In this document: positions 1 through 5,308 of the stretch, piece by piece
Layout: every line of letters starts with the position of its first letter
Position numbering within the stretch: position 1 is the stretch's first letter
Assembly (NCBI GenBank): GCA_028689195.1
Contig: JAQTWR010000226.1
Coordinates: 1-5,308, forward strand
DNA: 5,308 nucleotides
Reading direction: 5' to 3'
From: Anaerolineales bacterium
GTDB lineage: Bacteria; Chloroflexota; Anaerolineae; Anaerolineales; Villigracilaceae
Position numbers and translations under genes: made by a program
The notes under the pieces: model-generated
Seen by the model: only the letters and a program-made list of their open reading frames with translations
Told to the model about the DNA's origin: nothing
The model's database searches: none

Positions 1-926
1 GCTTGCGTCACAACGCCCGCGCCCGCCGCGTAAACGGCAGAGCCTTCGGGAGCGGTAATGTCAATACCAAGATGCCCGGGTCCGTAAGGATTTCCAGAGA
101 GCGTATGGTCGTCTGCGGGCCATCCACAACCAGAAGCCACAGGACCTCCGCCGCAGCCGTTAGAGGCGTTCCCGCCGCCTGTGCCTGTGTTCGCGCCTCG
201 CACGGCGGTTTGCAAATCCGCCGCCCAATTGCGTAACTCGCGCGAGCCGCCGGGAATCATCACCAACGCGCCGGGGGTTATTTTAGGATCGGTAAGATCA
301 ACATTGTTGCCGGGGAAAGCGATGATGTCGTCGGGGTTCGCGTCGAATTTAGCGGCAACTGCATCAAACGTATCGCCGTCTTTCCACTCGTAATACAACC
401 CGTCCACTGGCGGGATGGATAACTCTGTGCCGGGCTTGATGTTATGCGGGTTATCGTCCAGTTGCTTGTTGACGTAGAGAATGGTTTCTGTCTTGATCTT
501 GAATTCTTCCGCGATGGAAAGCATTGCGTCGCCGCGCGAAACGCGATAAATGACGGGCGCGTAGCGCGGTCTTTCGGGGATATTCGTCTTCAATTGCAAT
601 TTGCGCGGAATGAATAAAGAACCGCCGCCCCCCCCCGACCCCGCAACGGGCGCGCCGACCTGAATTGGATCCACGCCCGATGTTTTTGTCGGCGCCGGTT
701 CGGGGATATACGCTGTCGAACGCGAACTCTTGTAAAAGATCGTTGACCCTAACAATGCGGCGACGATAAAAAACGTCACAGCCCAACTGGCGAGCGTGAA
801 TCTATCCGCCTTTCGTTTGCCTCGCGGCGCGGTGGAAGGCTCGCGGACAGCGGGCGTATCTTTTGGCTTGCTATGTTTTAACTTCGAGGCAAAAACAAAG
901 CGGACTTTTTCGAAAAACTTTTTCAT
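1..926 (-). CDS. Membrane-anchored LysM/M23 family peptidase (3' end outside window)
   Basis: This is probably a cell-wall hydrolase (LytM/M23 zinc endopeptidase) held at the outer face of the membrane and targeted to peptidoglycan. The frame is open from ATG at 926 to the window edge, giving 308 visible residues. In order: a basic cytoplasmic tail (about 1-44), one membrane segment (about 45-65, containing WAVTFFIVAALLG), a Pro/Gly-rich linker with SGGGGGS (97-103), LysM 1 (about 125-172, from VIYRVSRGDAM to LSIPP), LysM 2 (about 178-227, from YYEWKDGDTF to VMIPGG), a Gly-rich stretch with two cysteines (258 and 267), then the start of the M23 domain. There HLGID (285-289) supplies the HxxxD zinc ligands, followed by VYAAGAGVV. 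The second zinc motif (HxH) would lie beyond the window, so catalytic competence cannot be confirmed. It starts 32 bp after rho with no obvious promoter, so it is probably cotranscribed. No strong Shine-Dalgarno is visible. A G9 run in the coding strand makes the linker frame fragile. Confidence 0.88.
   Translation of the reverse strand, partial: MKKFFEKVRFVFASKLKHSKPKDTPAVREPSTAPRGKRKADRFTLASWAVTFFIVAALLGSTIFYKSSRSTAYIPEPAPTKTSGVDPIQVGAPVAGSGGGGGSLFIPRKLQLKTNIPERPRYAPVIYRVSRGDAMLSIAEEFKIKTETILYVNKQLDDNPHNIKPGTELSIPPVDGLYYEWKDGDTFDAVAAKFDANPDDIIAFPGNNVDLTDPKITPGALVMIPGGSRELRNWAADLQTAVRGANTGTGGGNASNGCGGGPVASGCGWPADDHTLSGNPYGPGHLGIDITAPEGSAVYAAGAGVVTQ
628..636. repeat. Nine-base C homopolymer (G9 on the coding strand)
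   Basis: There is a run of nine C on the plus strand, read as G9 within the Gly-rich linker (residues 98-101) of the LysM/M23 protein. At its present length the frame continues without interruption from the ATG into both LysM modules and the peptidase motif. A change of one or two bases would shift everything after the membrane anchor. Runs of this length are prone to slippage and also to sequencing error. Confidence 0.95.
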
Positions 927-958
927 TCTTGAAGTGTAGCGCAAATTTGCAATTCGCG

Positions 959-2239
959 CTAAGCGTCCTTCGTCAAATTTTCAAGGAATTCGATGTTGTT
1001 CCGCGCGCGATCCATACGGGTAATAATCGCTTCGGTGGCTACGGCGTTGTCCATGCCTGCGCCCTGCGGCGGAGAGGAAATCATTTGGATGAACATACGG
1101 CGCATGAGCCAAACGCGCTGGAGCAGGTCGGGTCCTAACAACAAGTCTTCGCGGCGCGTGGACGAGCGTTCGATGTCTACTGCGGGGAAGATGCGGCGTT
1201 CCTGCAATTTGCGCGAGAGGATCAATTCCATGTTGCCGGTGCCTTTGAATTCTTCGTATACCACGTCATCCAAACGCGAGCCTGTATCTACAAGGCAGGT
1301 GGCGATGATAGTGAGCGAACCGCCGTTTTCCACGTTGCGCGCCGCGCCGAAGAATCTCTTGGGCGGATACAGCGCGGAGGGGTCCATACCGCCAGAAAGC
1401 GTGCGCCCTGATGGATTCACCACGAGGTTATACGCGCGCGCGAGCCGCGTGATCGAGTCCATCAAAATGACCACATGACGTCCGATTTCTACAAGACGCT
1501 TGGCGCGCTCCAGCGCAAGTTCCGCCGTGCGGACATGCGAGGTGACGGGTTCGTCGAAAGTGGAGGCGACTACTTCCGCTTCCACCGAGCGATCCATGTC
1601 CGTTACTTCTTCGGGGCGTTCGCCGATGAGCGCGATAATTAAATGCACATCGGGATATTTGGTTGAGATGGAATTTGCGATTTGTTTAAGAATAGTGGTC
1701 TTACCCGCCTTGGGAGGAGAAACAATCAAGCCGCGTTGCCCGCGCCCAATGGGGGCAATCAAATTGATCAGGCGGGGAGCGAGCGTATCATGTTCAATTT
1801 CAAGATCAAAACGCACTTCGGGGAAAATGGGGGTGAGGTGTTCAAAAACGACTCTGCGCGAAGGTCCCGTTTCAGGTTCCAAGCCATTGATGGATTCTAC
1901 TTTGAGCAATCCAAAATGACGTTCGCTTTCGCGCGGCGGGCGGACTTGCCCAATGACGAGGTCTCCAGCGCGTAGGTCATATTTTCTCAATTGCGCCTGC
2001 GAAACGTAAACATCCTGATCGCTGATGCGGTAATTGGTAGCCCGTAAAAAGCCGATGCCTTCGCTCATAATTTCGAGAATCCCGCCGCGCAGTTCGATGC
2101 CTTCTTTTTGCGCTTCCGCCTCGCGGATTAACATGGCGAGGGTCTCTTTCTTTAAGCGGTTGGCGTTGGGGATGTTGAGGGTTTTAGCCATGCCGCGAAG
2201 TTTCGATAGCGGCTCGTTCTCAAGTTCAAGTATTTTCAT
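959..2239 (-). CDS. rho: Transcription termination factor Rho
   Basis: This is a hexameric RNA-dependent ATPase/helicase that loads on C-rich nascent RNA and terminates transcription. The protein is 426 residues, near the family's usual length (419 in E. coli), running from ATG to TAG. Domains in order: the N-terminal Rho_N helical domain (about 1-45), a cold-shock/OB RNA-binding domain (about 50-118) with the GIGFLR motif (61-66) and the DVYVSQAQLRKYDLR strand region, and the RecA-type ATPase (about 135-420). The Walker A motif PPKAGKTT spans 175-182 and Walker B ILMDSITRLARAYN has Asp261. The Q-loop region is LSGGMDPSALYPPKRFFGAARN (281-302), and the R-loop/trigger region is EEFKGTGNMEL (329-339). 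The bicyclomycin-contact residues seem largely kept. One difference from E. coli Rho is GERPEEVT at 206-213, where E. coli has DERPEEVT; the catalytic Glu (207) and Arg (208) are retained. It has its own candidate promoter and a long leader, and only a weak Shine-Dalgarno-like AAGAG about 10 nt before ATG. Confidence 0.98.
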   Translation of the reverse strand: MKILELENEPLSKLRGMAKTLNIPNANRLKKETLAMLIREAEAQKEGIELRGGILEIMSEGIGFLRATNYRISDQDVYVSQAQLRKYDLRAGDLVIGQVRPPRESERHFGLLKVESINGLEPETGPSRRVVFEHLTPIFPEVRFDLEIEHDTLAPRLINLIAPIGRGQRGLIVSPPKAGKTTILKQIANSISTKYPDVHLIIALIGERPEEVTDMDRSVEAEVVASTFDEPVTSHVRTAELALERAKRLVEIGRHVVILMDSITRLARAYNLVVNPSGRTLSGGMDPSALYPPKRFFGAARNVENGGSLTIIATCLVDTGSRLDDVVYEEFKGTGNMELILSRKLQERRIFPAVDIERSSTRREDLLLGPDLLQRVWLMRRMFIQMISSPPQGAGMDNAVATEAIITRMDRARNNIEFLENLTKDA

Positions 2240-2272
2240 ATTGTGTGTTCTCTTGGAGAGGTTTGGGATGGG

Positions 2273-2309
2273 AAAACAAAACAGCCAATACCCCCGGAAA
2301 GGGATTGGC
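2273..2309 (-). terminator. Terminator-like hairpin inside the rho leader (possible attenuator)
   Basis: On the minus strand, GCCAAT (2309-2304) pairs with ATTGGC (2289-2284). The stem continues as CCC with GGG across one bulged T and closes on a loop of about seven bases. It is followed at once by TGTTTTGTTTT (2283-2273). A stem of about nine pairs plus a U-rich tail fits a Rho-independent terminator on this strand only; the plus strand has no T-run after the stem. It sits about 33 nt before the rho ATG and downstream of the only good promoter I can see for rho. It could be a rho attenuator, or a displaced terminator of the upstream two-component operon. Confidence 0.6.
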
Positions 2310-2404
2310 GAATTTCCTTAAAAAGTTGTGAATGAAATAGGGATTGCGGTCAAGGTTCTCGTTGCATTCTTCACATGCAATAAATTTTACATGCGGAATA
2401 AAAA

Positions 2405-2420
2405 AATGTTTGTAAACATT
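2405..2420. repeat. AATGTTT-GT-AAACATT inverted repeat
   Basis: These are perfect 7-bp arms around a 2-bp centre, AATGTTT (2405-2411) and AAACATT (2414-2420), in the rho upstream region just downstream of the inferred transcription start. The symmetry and small centre suit a dimeric protein's operator. On the minus strand it is followed by a run of seven T (2406-2400), so a weak AT-rich terminator for the upstream kinase gene is the alternative. The regulator is unknown. Confidence 0.45.
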
Positions 2421-2437
2421 CAGGAGGAGATGCCTGT

Positions 2438-2466
2438 ATTATAGCGCCCTCAGAGAGATGACGCAA
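2438..2466 (-). promoter_or_regulatory. Candidate sigma-70-type promoter for rho
   Basis: Read on the minus strand, a perfect TATAAT (2443-2438) lies 17 bp after TTGCGT (2466-2461). The -10 box is consensus, while the -35 box matches TTGACA only in its TTG. The site lies between the histidine kinase stop and rho and points towards rho, with a predicted start near 2431. No comparable promoter is seen nearer to the rho ATG. Confidence 0.5.
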
Positions 2467-2499
2467 CAAGGTTTTTACGCGGATATTCAACCGCGCCCC

Positions 2500-3657
2500 T
2501 TATCCAACGGGCAGCGTAAACGAAAATACGCTGCCCATGTTTTTTCCCGCGCTCTCCGCCCAAATTTTCCCGCCTTGCGATTCGACTAGATGTTTGGCAA
2601 TGGTCAAGCCGATGCCTGATCCGCCGCGCGCGCGCGAACGGGATTTATCCACGCGGTAGAAGCGGTCGAAGATACGCGCGAGGTGTTCGGCTTCGACGCC
2701 TTCGCCCGTATCGCGCACGGAGAATCGCGCTTCGTTTTTATCGCGCGCGACAGAGACCGTCACGGTCCCGTTTTCGGGAGTGTGCTGCAAAGCGTTGCCA
2801 ACCAGATTGGTGAGGATTTGAACTGCGCGTCCTTCGTCGGCGAGGAAAGATACGGGGGCGGCTGGCATATTGGCGGTCAGCGTGACGCGCTTTGCGTCAA
2901 ATTGATGCTGCAATCGCTTGACAACGGTTCCAATAACGGCGGTCGAATCCACTGCGCGAATATCCAACAACACGGCGCGAGACTCGACGCGGCTCAACTC
3001 CTGCAAATCATCCACCAAACGACTCAAGCGTTCAGCCTCGTTATGAATTTGCTGATAGGTTTCATCCGACGCGGGCAATACGCCGTCCATCAATCCCTCG
3101 GCGGAACCTTTGATGGCGGTAAGCGGCGTGCGAAGTTCGTGCGCCACATCGCCAATCAATTGGCGGCGCATGTTTTCAACCTGTTCCAATTGTTCCGCCA
3201 TTTGATTAAAACTTTTCGCAAGATGACTCAACTCGTCGCTTCCGCGCAGCGCGACGCGCTCGTCATAACGTCCCTCGGCGATGCGCTCGCTCGCGTTCGT
3301 CATCGAGCGGATGGGCGCGACAATACTGCGGCTGATAATCATACTTGCCAGCATTGCGACCAATGTTGCAGCCGCCACCGCCACAATGAGCGACTCGTTG
3401 AAAGAAGCCTGATAGTCCTGATAAAACTGCGACATCATGCTATTGCCCTGCCCATTGCCTTGACCATTGCCTTGCCCCTGCCCCATCATCCCCGCGCCGC
3501 CGGCGCCCGCGTTTTGTTCCATGAAAAATAAATGGCGTTGATAAGCGCGCGGCGAAGTGAATCGCGTGGCGACCCAGATCGCGCCCATGCCGATTGCAAT
3601 GACAAGAAAATATGACGCAAAAAGTTTAAGTCCCATGCGGGAGCGGATGATATTCAT
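2500..3657 (-). CDS. HAMP-domain sensor histidine kinase
   Basis: This is a membrane sensor that autophosphorylates on histidine and passes phosphate to the response regulator encoded just upstream. It has 385 residues, ATG to TAA. Domains: TM1 (about 9-30), a short external segment (about 31-88), TM2 (about 89-109), HAMP (about 110-162), HisKA with the H-box HELRTP (His173 the likely phosphorylation site), and HATPase_c. The latter has the N-box [10 protein letters not shown] (Asn288), G1 DTGEG (316-320), F-box [11 protein letters not shown], and G2 GGSGIGL (345-351). All the catalytic motifs look intact. The external segment is small and carries a GQGN repeat flanked by Met-Met pairs, so the stimulus cannot be inferred. 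Its ATG overlaps the regulator's TGA as ATGA, implying translational coupling. No clear intrinsic terminator directly follows the stop. Confidence 0.96.
   Translation of the reverse strand: MNIIRSRMGLKLFASYFLVIAIGMGAIWVATRFTSPRAYQRHLFFMEQNAGAGGAGMMGQGQGNGQGNGQGNSMMSQFYQDYQASFNESLIVAVAAATLVAMLASMIISRSIVAPIRSMTNASERIAEGRYDERVALRGSDELSHLAKSFNQMAEQLEQVENMRRQLIGDVAHELRTPLTAIKGSAEGLMDGVLPASDETYQQIHNEAERLSRLVDDLQELSRVESRAVLLDIRAVDSTAVIGTVVKRLQHQFDAKRVTLTANMPAAPVSFLADEGRAVQILTNLVGNALQHTPENGTVTVSVARDKNEARFSVRDTGEGVEAEHLARIFDRFYRVDKSRSRARGGSGIGLTIAKHLVESQGGKIWAESAGKNMGSVFSFTLPVG
3442..3483 (-). repeat. In-frame GQGN repeat in the kinase sensor loop
   Basis: An imperfect 12-bp-period repeat encodes GQ followed by three GQGN units (residues 59-72) in the short segment between the two membrane helices of the histidine kinase. 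Codons vary between units (CAA/CAG, GGC/GGG/GGT), so the repeat is not freshly expanded. Met-Met pairs flank it at 57-58 and 74-75. It probably forms a flexible external loop. Confidence 0.8.
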
Positions 3658-3896
3658 ACGACCTCGTCGTCAAAACGATACCCGACGCCGCGAACGGTAA
3701 CGATAAAATCGGCGTCGCCCAATTTCTGGCGCACATGACCCAGGTGGACGTCCACGACGCGCATTTCGCCAAAATATTCGCCGCCCCAAACTTTTTCCAA
3801 CAGCTGTTCGCGCGAGAGGACTCGTCCGCGATTTTCCGCCAAAGCGCGCAGAAGATCGAATTCGCTCGCGGTCAGTTCGATGGGTTCGTCATCCAC
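3654..3896 (-). CDS. Winged-helix DNA-binding half of the split response regulator
   Basis: This 80-residue frame begins with a GTG two codons after the TAA and encodes a full OmpR/PhoB C-terminal winged-helix domain apart from its first beta strand. It contains the [18 protein letters not shown] helix-1 region, the [11 protein letters not shown] helix-2 region, the recognition helix [16 protein letters not shown] (45-60), and the wing [13 protein letters not shown] (63-75). It ends in TGA overlapping the kinase ATG. A GGGAG lies upstream, with about 14 nt between it and the GTG, longer than ideal for a ribosome binding site. Independent translation is possible by reinitiation but unproven; the alternative is simply the dead 3' half of the regulator gene. 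Confidence 0.55.
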   Translation of the reverse strand: MDDEPIELTASEFDLLRALAENRGRVLSREQLLEKVWGGEYFGEMRVVDVHLGHVRQKLGDADFIVTVRGVGYRFDDEVV

Positions 3897-3902
3897 CGTA
3901 AC

Positions 3903-4337
3903 TTAACGCGCTCCCGTATCAATCCGCACATGACGAAACGCAAGCACGCCTCCCTCTATGCTCAAGTCTGATCCTGTTTGCATACGCCGCAGCGCCGCCT
4001 TGATGCGCGCCACCAATTCGCGCGGGCTGAACGGCTTGGTCATGTAATCGTCCGCGCCGATGGAAAGCCCGACGATCTTATCGGTCTCTTCGGTGCGCGC
4101 AGTCAGCATGATAACGTACGCCTGCGACTCGCGCCGCAAACGCGAGAGCAATTCGATGCCGTCCATGCCCGGAAGCATAACGTCTAAAACGATAACATCG
4201 GGTTTAAATGCGCGCGCGGCTTTCAGTCCCGCATTGCCGTCGGCGGCGGTATATACCTGATACCCCTCAGGTTTGAGATACGCCTGAACGAGATTCACGA
4301 TGGAGGGTTCGTCGTCAATTACGAGAATTTTTGTCAT
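3903..4337 (-). CDS. Receiver-domain half of the split response regulator
   Basis: This 144-residue product starts at ATG 4337 and ends at the TAA. It holds a complete CheY-like receiver: the acidic pair Asp8/Asp9, phospho-acceptor Asp52 in LDVMLPGMDG, Thr79 in LTA, and Lys101 in TKPF. A linker and the beginning of the DNA-binding domain follow (about 125-144). As encoded it could still be phosphorylated by the neighbouring kinase but could not bind DNA alone. The Shine-Dalgarno is weak (AAAAGG about 12 nt before ATG). A promoter and an 11-bp-period repeat lie directly upstream, suggesting that the intact ancestor autoregulated. Confidence 0.85.
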   Translation of the reverse strand: MTKILVIDDEPSIVNLVQAYLKPEGYQVYTAADGNAGLKAARAFKPDVIVLDVMLPGMDGIELLSRLRRESQAYVIMLTARTEETDKIVGLSIGADDYMTKPFSPRELVARIKAALRRMQTGSDLSIEGGVLAFRHVRIDTGAR

Positions 4338-4367
4338 GGGGGTAATTTACCTTTTGAAGTTTTCTTC

Positions 4368-4397
4368 ATCATAAAGCGAATGTAAAGATTTGGTAAA
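4368..4397 (-). promoter_or_regulatory. Candidate promoter of the two-component operon
   Basis: On the minus strand, TTTACC (4397-4392) and TATGAT (4373-4368) are separated by 18 bp, matching the sigma-70 consensus at 4/6 and 5/6 positions. It lies in the gap after the ATP-grasp gene and would give a leader of about 25 nt before the regulator ATG at 4337. Confidence 0.5.
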
Positions 4398-4398
4398 G
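4372..4398 (-). promoter_or_regulatory. Three CTTTA direct repeats at 11-bp period (candidate response-regulator box)
   Basis: TAAAG occurs on the plus strand at 4372, 4383 and 4394 (CTTTA on the minus strand), exactly 11 bp apart. The two distal copies extend to a 7-bp identity, TCTTTAC, with a 4-bp spacer. OmpR/PhoB-family dimers bind tandem direct repeats of about this geometry. The array overlaps the -35 box, the spacer and the edge of the -10 box of the candidate promoter, so it could serve autoregulation, by activation or repression. Confidence 0.55.
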
Positions 4399-4436
4399 AC
4401 TTAAGTATCTCCAAAAACTTGTATCGCAAATCCAAA

Positions 4437-5308
4437 TTACGGCTCGCAATTTTTTTGGATGTGCGCCAGCGCATCTTCCTGCAATTGACGCGCTTGCCGC
4501 GCGGTTGGCGCGACGACGATACACCCGAAGCGATGTTTGTGAAGCGCGCGCGTGATGGTGATTATCAGTCCATGGCGTTCGTCGTTTTTAATAGGCAAGA
4601 GATAATCCCGCAACACTTCAATCAGCGCGCGCGGGTCGGTAATCGCGCCCGAGTTCATCGCTTCGTGGCTAATCAGGGAAACCTTGTCAATATAATCATC
4701 GCCGTAAAAATGCTTTGCAAAATCGTGGACGTGCGTTCCGCCTGTGCGGCGCGCGTTGATTTCCAGAAGATACACGCGCCCGTCGTCGCCTACAATACAA
4801 TCCAAGTCGAAGTGACCAACATAGCCGAGTTCTTGCAGGCGCTCGGCAAGCAGCAGTCCGTTAGCCTCCAAAGTCGGATACCAAGCCGCTTCGTATAAAC
4901 TTTTATCCACTTGAACGCCGCAAAAATCTCCAAACTTTAAGAAGAGCTGCCCCGAAACATAGGTGACTTCGGGTTTGCCTTCTCCGAAACGCGGAACCTT
5001 GATTTCAAGCGACGGGGAAAGTTGTTCGCGCGCGGGAATGTAGCTTTCCACGATAATCGCTTCGTTCCTGAAATAAGGGGTGGTCAATATAGCTTGCTTA
5101 ACCCCTTCATCCAACCCGCCCTCGCGCGGATGAGATACAAAAACGCTGATTCCGCTTTCGCCTGTTTCGGGCTTTACGACGCAAGATTCTCCGCGTCGGC
5201 TGAACCATTCCGCGACTTGAAGGGCATGGTCAAGGTCGTAACAGGAAACGCCAAAGGGCAGAAGTTTATGCGCGTCTGGCAGCCATGCAGAAGCAAGAAT
5301 TCGATAAC
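4437..5308 (-). CDS. ATP-grasp ligase, C-terminal part (start outside window)
   Basis: ATP-grasp enzymes join a carboxylate to an amine or thiol through an acyl-phosphate. The frame is open from the right edge to TAA at 4439-4437, giving 289 residues. Visible are an ATP-binding lysine in SCVVKPETGESGISV (Lys45 of the visible part; GESG resembles the glycine-rich loop), the hinge-region acid in AIIVESYI (Glu87), and the Mg-binding stretch HFDLDCIVGDDGRVYLLEINARRTGGTH with Asp169, Glu182 and Asn184. The EINxRxxGGTH signature and the C-terminal tail (HGLIITITRAL then FGCIVVAPTARQARQL) recall peptide ligases related to PGM1 of pheganomycin synthesis. That sub-family call is from memory of motifs and is tentative. 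A TTG at 5114 should not be taken as the start, since conserved ATP-binding sequence lies upstream of it. The substrate is unknown. Confidence 0.85.
   Translation of the reverse strand, partial: YRILASAWLPDAHKLLPFGVSCYDLDHALQVAEWFSRRGESCVVKPETGESGISVFVSHPREGGLDEGVKQAILTTPYFRNEAIIVESYIPAREQLSPSLEIKVPRFGEGKPEVTYVSGQLFLKFGDFCGVQVDKSLYEAAWYPTLEANGLLLAERLQELGYVGHFDLDCIVGDDGRVYLLEINARRTGGTHVHDFAKHFYGDDYIDKVSLISHEAMNSGAITDPRALIEVLRDYLLPIKNDERHGLIITITRALHKHRFGCIVVAPTARQARQLQEDALAHIQKNCEP

Larger units (their letters stand above)
2240..2431 (-). promoter_or_regulatory. Candidate rho 5' leader
   Basis: If transcription starts about 7 nt after the candidate TATAAT box, rho mRNA carries an untranslated leader of about 190 nt with no convincing ORF. 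On the coding strand it contains an AT-rich palindrome, a weak TTGCAT/ATGCAA hairpin (plus strand 2362-2380), a G-poor pyrimidine-rich stretch (about 2325-2350), a terminator-like hairpin (2273-2309), and a final G-poor stretch rich in CCC and CTC runs before the ATG. In E. coli, rho is autoregulated by Rho-dependent attenuation in its leader. A comparable role here is inferred from the length and composition only. Confidence 0.4.
3654..4337 (-). pseudogene. OmpR/PhoB-family response regulator interrupted by an in-frame TAA
   Basis: Taken together, the two fragments make a complete OmpR/PhoB-type regulator of about 227 codons, the usual family length. A TAA at 3905-3903 falls after residue 144, in the N-terminal beta strands of the DNA-binding domain (TGAR, stop, [11 protein letters not shown]). 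The frame is the same on both sides, so this is one nonsense codon and not a frameshift, and both halves keep all family motifs. One base change from a sense codon such as CAA, AAA or GAA would explain it. It could be a recent pseudogene, a sequencing or assembly error, or a functional split with restart at the GTG at 3896. The intact partner kinase and the intact second half argue that any inactivation is very recent. Confidence 0.75.

Noticed and set aside
451..786. 111-codon minus-strand frame starting MGCDVFYRRR
   Set aside because: It is a shifted frame of the LysM/M23 gene; the true frame gives a membrane helix, two LysM modules and HLGID from the same DNA.
941..950. GCAAATTTGC palindrome between rho and the M23 gene
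   Set aside because: It is short, has no T-run and no second copy nearby, so there is no support for an operator or terminator.
2421..2443. AGGAGG followed by ATG on the plus strand as a small gene start
   Set aside because: It opens only four codons before a TAG, and the ATG is too close to the AGGAGG.
2478..2495. CGCGG/CCGCG hairpin just after the kinase stop as its terminator
   Set aside because: There is no T-run after the stem on the minus strand (TAAAAACC follows), so it is not a convincing intrinsic terminator.
2625..2636. (CG)6 alternating tract
   Set aside because: It encodes the Arg-Ala-Arg part of the kinase ATP lid in a CGCG-rich genome, so coding and composition explain it.
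2683..3531. 282-codon open frame on the plus strand
   Set aside because: It is antisense to the histidine kinase, whose motifs are all on the minus strand, and the translation has no recognisable domain.
4437..5114. ATP-grasp gene starting at the TTG at 5114
   Set aside because: The same frame stays open to the window edge and includes the ATP-binding VVKPETGESG segment, so the start is further upstream.

Overview
The window looks like a chromosomal segment from a Chloroflexota bacterium, most likely class Anaerolineae. That is an inference from the style of the Rho protein, the moderately GC-rich and CGCG-rich coding sequence, and the monoderm-type membrane-anchored LysM/M23 protein; no rRNA or other taxonomic marker is present. 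All recognisable genes lie on the minus strand, so they read from right to left. The long plus-strand frames are shadows of these genes.

In transcription order: (1) 5308-4437 is the C-terminal 289 residues of an ATP-grasp carboxylate-amine/peptide ligase whose start lies beyond the right edge. (2) A short intergenic gap holds a sigma-70-like promoter overlapped by three TAAAG repeats (plus-strand reading) at an exact 11-bp period, the geometry expected for an OmpR/PhoB-type regulator site. (3) 4337-3654 is an OmpR/PhoB-family response regulator interrupted by one in-frame TAA exactly between the receiver domain and the winged-helix domain. (4) 3657-2500 is its partner HAMP histidine kinase, overlapping the regulator by ATGA. 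(5) The 260-bp gap 2499-2240 holds a good promoter and a roughly 190-nt leader containing a terminator-like hairpin with a U-rich tail. (6) 2239-959 is the complete transcription termination factor rho. (7) 926 to beyond position 1 is a membrane-anchored protein with two LysM modules and an M23 (LytM-type) peptidase domain, 32 bp after rho and probably cotranscribed with it.

The window therefore contains a probably autoregulated two-component system, a possibly leader-controlled rho gene and a cell-wall hydrolase. The points most worth a second look are the precisely placed stop codon in the response regulator, with a GTG two codons later that could restart translation; the 11-bp-period repeats at that gene's promoter; and the terminator-like hairpin inside the rho leader. 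I see no mobile element, CRISPR array, tRNA or rRNA, and no clear evidence of an entirely new system.
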